Positions 41,865 through 49,905 of a DNA stretch of 64,000 bases are shown here, in pieces (the stretch's first letter is position 1; every line of letters begins with the position of its first letter). The notes under the pieces were generated by a model. It saw only the letters and a list, made by a program, of their open reading frames with translations. It was not told the DNA's origin and searched no databases. The DNA is from Amycolatopsis endophytica (GTDB taxonomy: Bacteria > Actinomycetota > Actinomycetes > Mycobacteriales > Pseudonocardiaceae): the NCBI RefSeq assembly GCF_013410405.1, contig NZ_JACCFK010000002.1, positions 1,612,001-1,676,000 on the forward strand, in the 5' to 3' direction. The position numbers and the translations under genes were made by a program.

Positions 41865-43181
41865 ATGGCAGTCGAAAGCAGCACCGGCACGGAGCGCGCC
41901 GCCCCGCCCCGTCCGCGCGGACGGAACGTGCGCTGGGCCGTGATCAGCGCGGTCACCGTGCTGACCATCACCAGCTACCTCGATCGCGGCAACCTCTCCG
42001 TCGCCGCACCGGTGATCCGTGACGACCTCGGTTTCAGCGCCACGCAGATGGGGCTCGTGCTGTCGGCGTTCGTGTGGCCGTACGCGATCATGAACCTGCC
42101 CGCGGGCTGGGCGATCGACCGGTTCGGGCCGAAGATCATCATGTCCGTCGCGGCCGTGATGTGGTCGATCGCGGGCGCCGTCACCGGACTGGCCCGCAGC
42201 GTCGCGTCGTTCGTCGGGCTGCGGGTGCTGCTGGGCGTCTCCGAGGCGCCACTGTTCCCCGGCGCGCTGAAAGCGACCGACGAATGGTTCCCCGACCACG
42301 AAAAGGCACGCGCCACCAGCGTCTACATCGCGGCGACCCAGGTCGGGCTGGCGATCGCGCCGCCGATCACCACCGCGCTGCTGATCGCGGTGGGCTGGCA
42401 GATGATGTTCGTGCTGATCGGCGGGCTGGGCCTGATCGGTGTGGCGTGCTGGTGGTTCGCCTACCGGCACCCGGACCGGCATCCACGCGTCAGTCGCGAG
42501 GAACTGGCCTACATCAAGGAGAACCAGCGCGGTGGCGGCGCGGCGGCGGAATCCGCGGCGGCGCTGGGCAAGCAGTGGGTGAAGCTGTTCCGGTACTCCA
42601 CGATCTGGTGGATGATCATCGGCGGATTCTGCCTGCAGTACGTGTTCTGGTTCTACATCACCTGGCTGCCCAGCTACCTGGAGTCGGCGCAGCACTTCTC
42701 GATCAGCGCGGCCGGCTTGCTCTCCGCGCTGCCCTACATCGCCGGTGGTGTCGCCGTGGTGATCGGTGGCCGGTTCTCGGACCTGTTGGTGCGGCGGGGA
42801 ATGCGCGCGATGGACGCCCGGCGGCGCACGATCGCGGCCGGTTCGCTGCTCACCGCGATCGCACTGGCCGCCACCGCGATGAGCAGCGGCGCGGCCATGG
42901 CGATGACGTTGCTGACCATCGGGATGTTCACCTACAGCCTGACCACCGCCTCGTACTGGGCGCTGGCCTCCGATGTCGCGCAGACGTCCACGATGGTCGG
43001 TTCGATCGGCAGCATCCAGAACTTCGGCGGTTTTCTCGGTGGCGCCTTCGCGCCGATCGCGACGGGCATCATCGTGGACCGCTTCGGCGGGTTCGTCCCC
43101 GCGCTGATCGTGGCGGCCGTGCTGTTGCTGGTCAGCGTCGTGTCCTACGGTCTGCTCGCGCGGAAGCGGCTGCCGGTATGA
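41865..43181 (+). CDS. MFS anion:cation symporter (phthalate/tartrate permease type)
   Basis: 438 residues, twelve membrane helices. SYLDRGNLSVAAPVIRDDLGFSATQMGLVLSAFVWPYAIMNLPAGWAIDRFGPK is the classic start of the ACS subfamily, which carries organic anions such as sugar acids, phthalate and tartrate. The ATG at 41865 follows CAGGATG closely, leaving little room for a ribosome-binding site (GAGGTGCCAGG upstream). It is coupled to the FAD enzyme by ATGA and controlled by the LacI operator. Confidence 0.92.
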   Translation: MAVESSTGTERAAPPRPRGRNVRWAVISAVTVLTITSYLDRGNLSVAAPVIRDDLGFSATQMGLVLSAFVWPYAIMNLPAGWAIDRFGPKIIMSVAAVMWSIAGAVTGLARSVASFVGLRVLLGVSEAPLFPGALKATDEWFPDHEKARATSVYIAATQVGLAIAPPITTALLIAVGWQMMFVLIGGLGLIGVACWWFAYRHPDRHPRVSREELAYIKENQRGGGAAAESAAALGKQWVKLFRYSTIWWMIIGGFCLQYVFWFYITWLPSYLESAQHFSISAAGLLSALPYIAGGVAVVIGGRFSDLLVRRGMRAMDARRRTIAAGSLLTAIALAATAMSSGAAMAMTLLTIGMFTYSLTTASYWALASDVAQTSTMVGSIGSIQNFGGFLGGAFAPIATGIIVDRFGGFVPALIVAAVLLLVSVVSYGLLARKRLPV

Positions 43182-44494
43182 CCCCGGATGTCGTGGTGGT
43201 GGGCGGTGGTTCGGCCGGGGTGGCGGCCGCCGTGTCGGCCGCGGAGGAAGGCGCGCGGACTCTGCTCGTCGAGGCGTCCGGGGCGGTCGGTGGGACGTTG
43301 GCGTGGCAGTGGCTGGAACATTCCGCGGGCTTCCACGACGTGCACGGCACGCAGGTCACCGGCGGGATCGGGCAGCGGCTGGTGGACCGGCTGGTGCTGG
43401 CCGGTGGTTCCCCGGGGCACGTGCCCGACGACGTCGGCTACACCGCCACCCGCACGCCGGTCGACCACGCGACGCTGGCCCTGACCCAGTCGATCCTGCT
43501 CGACGAGGCCGGGGTGGAGGTGTGGTTGCAGTCGATGCCCTGTGGTTTCCGGGACGGTTCCCTGGTCGTGCGGACGCCGGCGGGCTCGCGGACGCTGCGT
43601 GCTCCGGCGCTCGTCGACGCCACCGGCGATGCCGCTGTCGCCGCGCTCGCCGGAGCGCCGATGCAGCCCGACACGGCGGAGACACAACCGGCTTCACTGG
43701 CGTTCAAGGTCGGCGGGGTGGATGTCCCCGCCCTGCTGGACTACCTCCGCGCACACCCTTCGGAGGTCCGTGCGGGCAGCGTGATCGCGGACGCCGACGC
43801 CGAGCACGCGAACGTGTGGGGTCTGGGCACGCTCCTGCGCGAGGGCCGGGACCGTGGCTTGCTTTCCTTGCATCGCACGGAGTTGCACCTGGCCGCGTGG
43901 TCCCGCCGGGGTGAGGTGGTGCTCAACCTGACCCGCACCCCGGTCGCGGCGGGAGACGGCTGGCTCGGCGCCGCGCATGCCCGGCTTTCCCGGCAGGTGC
44001 TGGACATCGTGGGCTGGCTGCGCGCGATGGTTCCCGGCTTCGGCGCGTGTTTCCTGACGGCGGTGGGAGACCGGGTGGGCGTGCGCGAGTCCCGCCGGGT
44101 CGTCGGCGCCTACACCATGACCGGTGCGGACGTGCACCACGGCGCCCGCTTCCCGGACGCGATCGGGCGCGGCGCCTTCCCCGTGGACGTGCACTCGGCG
44201 ACCGCGCCGGGCCTGTCGCACACCGACGGCGTCGGCGCGGGGTACGAAATCCCCCTGCGGGCACTGCAGGTTCCCGACGTGCCGAACCTGCTCGTCGCCG
44301 GACGTTGCGTGTCCTCCACCCACGAGGCCAACGGGACCCTCCGGATCACCGCGACCTGCTTCGTCACCGGCGAGGCCGCCGGCGTCGCCGCCGCGACCGC
44401 CGCCGCCGAGGGCGTGCCACCCGTGAAGGTGGCCCCGGCGCCGGTCCGGGAACGCCTGCGCGGACGGGGCGCGATCCTCGATAGTGAGCCCTGA
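43178..44494 (+). CDS. FAD-dependent oxidoreductase (FAD_oxidored family)
   Basis: 438 residues. DVVVVGGGSAGVAAAVSAAEEGARTLLVEAS binds FAD; GAVGGTLAWQWLEHSAGFHD follows. The C-terminal NLLVAGRCVSSTHEANGTLRITATCFVTGEAAGVAAA is typical of the FAD_oxidored (PF12831-like) group of putative catabolic dehydrogenases. It is translationally coupled to the transporter. With the DapA-like aldolase it may oxidise an imported hydroxy or sugar acid; the substrate is not identifiable from sequence. Confidence 0.88.
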   Translation: MTPDVVVVGGGSAGVAAAVSAAEEGARTLLVEASGAVGGTLAWQWLEHSAGFHDVHGTQVTGGIGQRLVDRLVLAGGSPGHVPDDVGYTATRTPVDHATLALTQSILLDEAGVEVWLQSMPCGFRDGSLVVRTPAGSRTLRAPALVDATGDAAVAALAGAPMQPDTAETQPASLAFKVGGVDVPALLDYLRAHPSEVRAGSVIADADAEHANVWGLGTLLREGRDRGLLSLHRTELHLAAWSRRGEVVLNLTRTPVAAGDGWLGAAHARLSRQVLDIVGWLRAMVPGFGACFLTAVGDRVGVRESRRVVGAYTMTGADVHHGARFPDAIGRGAFPVDVHSATAPGLSHTDGVGAGYEIPLRALQVPDVPNLLVAGRCVSSTHEANGTLRITATCFVTGEAAGVAAATAAAEGVPPVKVAPAPVRERLRGRGAILDSEP

Positions 44495-44519
44495 GCCACG
44501 CACGCCGGGGAAGGCGCTT

Positions 44520-44993
44520 TCAGTCCCGCTCGGCGCGCTCTTTCAGCCGCCGCAGGGTGGTGGCGATGTTGACGCGGTTGTCGGCCGCTCGCCGCCACCC
44601 GCCGGTGGCCAGCGCACTGGGGAACCGGAACCAGCCGGGCCGCCTGTCCCATGTGCTTTCGGTGACGACGCAGCCCTCACCGGTCGCTGCGAAGTCGTAC
44701 TGCCAGCGCGAGACCGGGATGACGCTCATCGAGCGCACCTCGAACGCGAACCGCCTGCCCTCGTCGGCGTCGGTGATCGTGCTGACGGTGCTCCAGCGGC
44801 GCAACCCGCGACGGTTGACGCCCCGGAACCGCGCCCCCACCCGCGCGCCCGCGTTTCCGCCCAGCCACCGGAAACCGGTGTACTCCTCGGACAGCTCCGC
44901 GAGCACCCCCGGATCACTCACCAACCGGTAGACCCGCGCGGGATCGGCCCCGATCTCGATCCGTCCCGTCGCACCGGGTTCCGCCTGCGTCAC
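44520..44993 (-). CDS. SRPBCC/polyketide cyclase-like protein
   Basis: 157 residues from the GTG at 44993 (GAGG five bases upstream). GRIEIGADPARVYRLVSDPGVLAELSEE is the START-like first helix-grip strand, and EGCVVTESTWDRRPGWF lies near the end. It is a small ligand-binding fold; several roles are possible. A strong 7-5-7 palindrome at 45020-45038 lies just upstream and should control it. Confidence 0.85.
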   Translation of the reverse strand: MTQAEPGATGRIEIGADPARVYRLVSDPGVLAELSEEYTGFRWLGGNAGARVGARFRGVNRRGLRRWSTVSTITDADEGRRFAFEVRSMSVIPVSRWQYDFAATGEGCVVTESTWDRRPGWFRFPSALATGGWRRAADNRVNIATTLRRLKERAERD

Positions 44994-45018
44994 GCACACC
45001 TCGCCTGGTCGACGACAG

Positions 45019-45672
45019 TTACATACGTGCAGTATGTATTTTGCCAGGGCTCCTGTCCAGCAGACCCGCCACGCGCCGCGCGAGATCGCCGGGACCCGTG
45101 GCGGTGAACGTGACGCCCTCGGGGCCGGGCACCAGCAGGTACCGGCCGCCGGGGGTGTCGAACCAGGTGACCACAGTGGACACCCGCTCTCCGGTGAACG
45201 CACCGATCTGCCCGCCCGCCGAACGGGTCACCTCGGGCGGCACGGGCTCCGATCCGGGACAGCCCGCCGGGAACACGCCCACGATCTCCCCCACCAGCGT
45301 GCTCGGCGCGATCTCCGTCATCCACACCTCGCCGCCGGCGAGTACCGCCAGCACGCCCGTCCGCCCGGCCGCCGCGGCGAGGGCGCGGACCGGGTAGCCG
45401 ATGTGGCCGACCGCGTCGAGCGCGACCTCGGGCCCGGCGAGCAGGGTGAGCATCGCTTCGAGCCGGGCGTCGAGCCGCCGTCCGGTGGCCAGCCCGCGCT
45501 CGGCGAGCCCCCGGTACACCTCGGTGACGAGCCGGGCGCGCTCGCCGAGGGTGCGGCCGGTGCTGGGAACCTGCAGCGGGTAGGGCACCGGCGGCAGGCC
45601 GAGTTCGCTCCACAGCAGGTCGAACTCGTCCGTGGACAGGACGAAATCGGGTCTTCGGCCGGGAGCGCCCAT
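45019..45672 (-). CDS. EspG-family ESX/type VII secretion-associated protein
   Basis: 217 residues from the ATG at 45672, which follows the stop of the upstream gene by one base. FVLSTDEFDLLWSELGLPPVPYPLQVPSTGRTLGERARLV is the EspG start; EspG chaperones bind PE-PPE or other ESX substrates in the cytoplasm. It is probably co-translated with the gene at 45674-46117. No ESX core gene (eccB-eccE, mycP, esxAB) is in the window, so it is an orphan pair here. Confidence 0.8.
   Translation of the reverse strand: MGAPGRRPDFVLSTDEFDLLWSELGLPPVPYPLQVPSTGRTLGERARLVTEVYRGLAERGLATGRRLDARLEAMLTLLAGPEVALDAVGHIGYPVRALAAAAGRTGVLAVLAGGEVWMTEIAPSTLVGEIVGVFPAGCPGSEPVPPEVTRSAGGQIGAFTGERVSTVVTWFDTPGGRYLLVPGPEGVTFTATGPGDLARRVAGLLDRSPGKIHTARM
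45020..45038. promoter_or_regulatory. Inverted-repeat operator before the SRPBCC gene
   Basis: TACATAC (45020-45026) and GTATGTA (45032-45038) are separated by GTGCA. It overlaps the last codons of the EspG-like gene and lies 27 bases upstream of the SRPBCC start. AT-rich compared with its surroundings; shape fits a TetR or MarR site. Confidence 0.6.
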
Positions 45673-45673
45673 C

Positions 45674-46117
45674 TCAGCCACGCCCGGACGTGACCACGCG
45701 GCACGGAGAACCACCGGATCCCGGGATCGCCGGGCCGGTGGTCCGCGTGCCGGACGACCGGGACGAGTTCGTCGTACCCGGCCGGCTTCCGGCCTCGCCC
45801 GCGTCCCCGGTGATTCCGGACGCGGACCTCACCGGCGGATCGCTCCGCCGGAAGTCGTGATCTTCCAGCGCCGCCCGCGCGAGAGACACGGCCCGCGCGT
45901 GCGCGGCCGTCGCGCGTTCGTTCGCGATCCGCAGGTCGACGGCGGCTTCCGCGGGATCGGCGTCACCACCCGCGGCGAACAACCGCGTCAGGGTGGCGTC
46001 CAGATCGAACTCGACCGGCTCGGGCATCGCCGCGCGAGCCGCCGCCGCGGCGGGCCCGTCCGCGCGGCGCACCGCCTCGTACAGCTCGCGATGGCTGCGC
46101 GCCGCCCAGTTCTGCAC
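45674..46117 (-). CDS. Small helical protein upstream of the EspG-like gene
   Basis: 147 residues from the GTG at 46117, with a strong GAGGGGAG ribosome-binding site. NWAARSHRELYEAV at the start resembles the SHxxLY segment of PPE-like secretion partners, and a helical part runs to about residue 90. The C-terminal 55 residues are Gly/Ser/Thr/Pro-rich and disordered. Coupling to EspG (TGAGATG) suggests it is an EspG client. No firm family assignment. Confidence 0.55.
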   Translation of the reverse strand: MQNWAARSHRELYEAVRRADGPAAAAARAAMPEPVEFDLDATLTRLFAAGGDADPAEAAVDLRIANERATAAHARAVSLARAALEDHDFRRSDPPVRSASGITGDAGEAGSRPGTTNSSRSSGTRTTGPAIPGSGGSPCRVVTSGRG

Positions 46118-46203
46118 GCCACTCCCCTCAAGATCAGCACCCAGGAAACCCGTGCGCGGGCCGTGGCGCCAGGATCACCTGTGTGACATGCCCGTTCGGA
46201 CTG

Positions 46204-48618
46204 TCAACTTTGCCCGCCCGGCTCACCGACGAGACGTTTCGCCAGGTCCGCGGCGGCGTCGGTGCCCAGATCCGCACACACCTCCAGAGCCTCACGCCGG
46301 CAGGCCGTGGCCACCGCGGTCCGGGCGCCGGCGTCGAGCACCCGGACGAGCTCCGCGAGCGCCTGCGCGCGCTGCCAGCGGGTGATGACCTGGGTGAACA
46401 CGTCCAGCGCCGACAACAGGCACTCCTCGGCGACCCCGAGCCGCCCGGCTTCCCGCCAGGCCACGCCCTCCTGCACCGCGCACTCCGCGCCCGGCACCGG
46501 GAAACCGCCCTCGTCGAACAGTTTCCGCGCGGTGCGAAACGCGTCGGCGCCACCGGGCCAGTCCCCGGTTTCGGTCAGCGCCCGCCCCAGCAGCTGGAAC
46601 GTCAGCGCGCGGAAGAACCGGCGGGTGAAGAGGTTCGCGTCGTCGCGGTAGCGCTCAGCGTCGGCGAGCACCTCGCGGTGCACCAGCAGCGCCTCGCCGG
46701 GCCGGCCGACCGCGCACAGAACCTTCCCGAGCACGTTGCGGATCGAGCCCTGCCCCATCCAGAAGTCCATGTCCGCCAGGCCGACCGCGCGCTCGACGTG
46801 GTCCAGCGCCTCCTCCGGCCGGTCCAGCCGCAGCAGCACCGAGCCGAGGTAGGCCAGCGCCCACGTCTGCTCACGCCGGTCGCCGGTCTCGGTCGCGATG
46901 TCCAGCGCCTCCTGGTGCGCGGCCCGGCCGCCCTCGTTGTCGCCGAGGCAGTAGTACCGCGCCCAGCCGAGGAAGTTGAGCAGCACCGCCTCGTCCGCGC
47001 GGCTGTCCAGCGCGCGGGCCGACGCGACGCCGAGAGCGAACACGTCGTGCCACGGCAGCTGCTGGCTCCGCCCGTCGGAGAACCAGTGCAGCGCCCGCGC
47101 CAGGTCGACCACCTGCCGGTACTTGCCGCACCCGTGCCCGATGCGCTGCGCGGCGAGCCAGTTCGCGGCTTCCGCGTCGAGCCACTGGGCGGCCTGCTCA
47201 CGGGAGGCGAAGCGGCTCGCCTCCACCGACGCCCGCAGCGCGTCCGGGAAGAACAGCCGTCCGGCCCCGGCGGCGGTGTCCAGCAGGTGGTCGACCACCG
47301 CGGACACCGCTTCCCACGCCTCGTCCGGGTTCTCCTCGGCTTCCAGCCGCTCGCGGGCGAACAGGCGGATCAGGTCGTGGAAGGTGTGGCGGCCGGGGAC
47401 CCCGCCCTCCTGCACGAGGTTCGCGTCGACCAGCTCGGCGATGTGGGCCCGCACGTCCGCGGTCGCCATGCCGGTGGCGACGGTCGCCAGTTCGGCGCCG
47501 AAGTCCGGACCGGGGATCACCGCGAGTCGCCGGAACACCAGGCGCGCGGCCGGGGACAACCTGCGGTGCGACATCTCGAACGCCGACCGCACGCGCAGGT
47601 CGCCCGCCGACAGGGACGCCAGCCGGGTGCGCTCGTCGCGCAACTGGTCGACCAGGTAGGAAATGGTCCAGTGCGGCCGGGTGGCCAGCCGGTTGCCCGC
47701 GATGCGCACCGCCAGCGGCAGGTTTCCGCACAGCTGGGCCAGTTCCTCGGCCGACGACGGTTCGGCACGCACCCGGTCCGCACCGGCGATGGCGGCCACG
47801 AGCGCGGAAGCGTCGGCGGTGTCCAGTGGCCTGAGCCACAGCCAGCGCGCGGATTCCAGCCCGGCCAGCGCGCGGCGGCAGGTGACGAGCGTGAGGCACC
47901 CGGTGGCGGCGGCCAGCAGCGGGCGGACCTGCGCCTCGTCGGCCGCGTTGTCCAGCAGGACCAGGACGCGGCGTCCGGCGAGCATCGAGCGGAACAACGC
48001 GGACTGTTCGCCGACCGACGCCGGGATCTCCGCGGCGGGCACGTTCAGGCCGCGCAGCAGGACGTCCAGCGCCGCGCGCGGGCTGACCGGCTGGTCGTCC
48101 ATGCCCCGCAGGTCGACCGAGAGGAATCCGTCCGGGAAGTCGGCGGCGAGGTCGTGCGCGGCCGAGCGGGCCAGCGCGGTCTTGCCGACGCCCGGATGCC
48201 CGACGAGGGAGACGACGACGCCGCTCGGGGTGGTGCGGGCGTCACCGGCGGCGCGGCGCAGTTCGTCCAGCTCCGCGCCACGGCCGACCAGGTCGGGCAC
48301 GGCGGGCGGTGGCGGTCCGGCGAAGGCGCCGGCGGGCCGGGGCCTGCCCCGGCGACGGCCGTCGCGGGCCGCGGACAGGAAATCCTCGCGCGTGTCACCG
48401 GTCAGGCCGAGCGCGTCGGCGAGCGCCTCGGTGGACCGGCGCTGGGCGGCCTTGGCGCGGCCGCGTTCGAGGTCGGAGAGGGCGCGGACGCTGACGCCGG
48501 AAGCCTGCGCGAGGTCGGCCTGGGTGAGCCGGGCCGAGCGGCGATGGCGTAGCAGCAGCTCACCGAAGGGCGGATCCTCCCCCGGCGACCCTATGTCCAG
48601 CGTCTCGCTCACCGCCAC
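46204..48618 (-). CDS. XRE-type NB-ARC/TPR regulator (no SARP domain)
   Basis: 804 residues from the GTG at 48618. HTH: FGELLLRHRRSARLTQADLAQASGVSVRALSDLERGRAK. NB-ARC ATPase (about 105-400): Walker A GHPGVGKTA, Walker B VLVLLDNA, GNLPLAVRIAGNRL. The TPR repeats (about 470-790) include AHQEALDIATETGDRREQTWALAYLGSVLLRLDRPEEAL. It is a STAND-class signal-transducing regulator. It is divergent from a LuxR gene with 86 bases between them. The target is unknown. Confidence 0.9.
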   Translation of the reverse strand: MAVSETLDIGSPGEDPPFGELLLRHRRSARLTQADLAQASGVSVRALSDLERGRAKAAQRRSTEALADALGLTGDTREDFLSAARDGRRRGRPRPAGAFAGPPPPAVPDLVGRGAELDELRRAAGDARTTPSGVVVSLVGHPGVGKTALARSAAHDLAADFPDGFLSVDLRGMDDQPVSPRAALDVLLRGLNVPAAEIPASVGEQSALFRSMLAGRRVLVLLDNAADEAQVRPLLAAATGCLTLVTCRRALAGLESARWLWLRPLDTADASALVAAIAGADRVRAEPSSAEELAQLCGNLPLAVRIAGNRLATRPHWTISYLVDQLRDERTRLASLSAGDLRVRSAFEMSHRRLSPAARLVFRRLAVIPGPDFGAELATVATGMATADVRAHIAELVDANLVQEGGVPGRHTFHDLIRLFARERLEAEENPDEAWEAVSAVVDHLLDTAAGAGRLFFPDALRASVEASRFASREQAAQWLDAEAANWLAAQRIGHGCGKYRQVVDLARALHWFSDGRSQQLPWHDVFALGVASARALDSRADEAVLLNFLGWARYYCLGDNEGGRAAHQEALDIATETGDRREQTWALAYLGSVLLRLDRPEEALDHVERAVGLADMDFWMGQGSIRNVLGKVLCAVGRPGEALLVHREVLADAERYRDDANLFTRRFFRALTFQLLGRALTETGDWPGGADAFRTARKLFDEGGFPVPGAECAVQEGVAWREAGRLGVAEECLLSALDVFTQVITRWQRAQALAELVRVLDAGARTAVATACRREALEVCADLGTDAAADLAKRLVGEPGGQS

Positions 48619-48704
48619 CCATTAAACCGGCAGTACTGGCGCGGCCGAAAGCTGCCGGTGGTTCCGCCTGGTTACCGGCGGGTGGGTACGGTTAGGTGAA
48701 CTCC

Positions 48705-49394
48705 ATGGCGTTCAGCACCGCTCCGCGCGAAATCCCCGCCACTCGCGCCACCACCCGCCTGCACGCCGTCCCGGCTGCCGACCGCGCCGTCGTGCGGGTC
48801 GCGGTCCTGGCAGACGACGTGTTCCTGCGGTCGGGTCTGCTCAGCGAGATCCAGGGCAAACCGGGCATCCACGTGGTCACCGGCTCACCGGCGTCGGCGG
48901 ACGTGGTGGTCGCGATCACCGAAACGGCGGCCGACCTGCCCGCGCTGATCGCCGAAGCCCCGACGAACGCCCGGCTCGTGCTGATCACCGGCACCCCGCG
49001 CCCCGCGGAACTGTGGGCCGCGATCGAGAACGGCCTGGTCGTCCTGCTTCCCCGGGCGGAAGCGACGACGACCCGGGTGCTGCGCGCGATCGCCGAGGCG
49101 CACCAGGGTCACGGCCACCTGCCCGCCGAGCAGCTGGGCCAGGTGCTGCACGGGCTGGCCCGTCTCCAGCGCGAGGTGCTGTCCCCGCGCGAGCTGATGC
49201 TGAACGGGTTGTCGCGCCGGGAAACCGAGGTGCTGCGCCGTCTGGCGGACGGCCAGGACACGGCCGAGATCGCCGCGGAGATGTCCTATTCGGAGCGGAC
49301 GGTGAAGAACATCCTGCACAGCCTCACCAGCAGGATGGGGCTGCGGAACCGGACGCACGCGGTGTCCTACGCTCTGCGCAACGGGTTGATCTGA
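48705..49394 (+). CDS. NarL/LuxR-type regulator with degenerate receiver
   Basis: 229 residues from the ATG at 48705 (a GTG three codons upstream is possible). The HTH is complete: LSRRETEVLRRLADGQDTAEIAAEMSYSERTVKNILHSLTSRMGLRNRTHAV. The N-terminal domain has the strand pattern of a receiver (VRVAVLADDVFLRSGLLSEI) but the strand that should carry the phospho-acceptor Asp reads ADVVVAIT, so phosphorylation is unlikely. Probably an atypical response regulator activated by ligand or dimerisation. Confidence 0.88.
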   Translation: MAFSTAPREIPATRATTRLHAVPAADRAVVRVAVLADDVFLRSGLLSEIQGKPGIHVVTGSPASADVVVAITETAADLPALIAEAPTNARLVLITGTPRPAELWAAIENGLVVLLPRAEATTTRVLRAIAEAHQGHGHLPAEQLGQVLHGLARLQREVLSPRELMLNGLSRRETEVLRRLADGQDTAEIAAEMSYSERTVKNILHSLTSRMGLRNRTHAVSYALRNGLI

Positions 49395-49905
49395 CGGGCT
49401 TATTCGGACAGGCGAGCGGACGGGCGCCACCCGGAACCGGCGGCCAGTAGCCCGACCCGTTGCCGCACCAGCGAAATACGCGCCCCCGCCGCGGGATGCT
49501 CCCGCATGGCCGAAACCAGCAGCTGCATCACGTTCTGTTCCAGCTGGTCATCGGCATCGAGGTTCTGCAGGGCGGCGCCCCGCCACGCGCGGAGGAAGCA
49601 GCCGCCGCCTTCCCGGACAACCACATCTTCCGCTTCCGGCTGGCCGCGGGGCGCCGACTGCGCCACCGGTACGGTCAGGCCCTCGACGGCATCGATGCGG
49701 CCCCGCGGCTCCTCCCCGCGACGGGCAAGGACGCCGGGAACGACGAGCTGCGCCGGTCGCTGCGGACCTCGACCGCGCGGGCGATCGACCTGATGACCGT
49801 GTCCACGGCCGTGGTGGCGGGCACGCCGAGGCGAGGCGGCGCCTCGGCGTGCCCGCGGCCCGGAGCGTGCGATGGTCGCTCTGGGAGCCGGAATCGCGGA
49901 AATTA
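49395..49905. other. Ambiguous region, possible gene remnants
   Basis: Two frames on opposite strands both show GC-rich third positions. Minus, 49400-49666: 88 residues ending QNVMQLLVSAMREHPAAG...RLSE. Plus, about 49560-49830: EEAAAAFPDNHIFRFRLAAGRRLRHRYGQALDG...VVAGTPRRG, running into the terminator. Neither has a good start or a known family. It may be a decayed gene. Confidence 0.4.
49818..49855. terminator. Strong terminator hairpin downstream of the SARP gene
   Basis: Perfect 15-base arms CGGGCACGCCGAGGC (49818-49832) and GCCTCGGCGTGCCCG (49841-49855) with an 8-base loop. It lies 50 bases past the stop of the SARP gene and could also end plus-strand transcripts. Confidence 0.85.
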
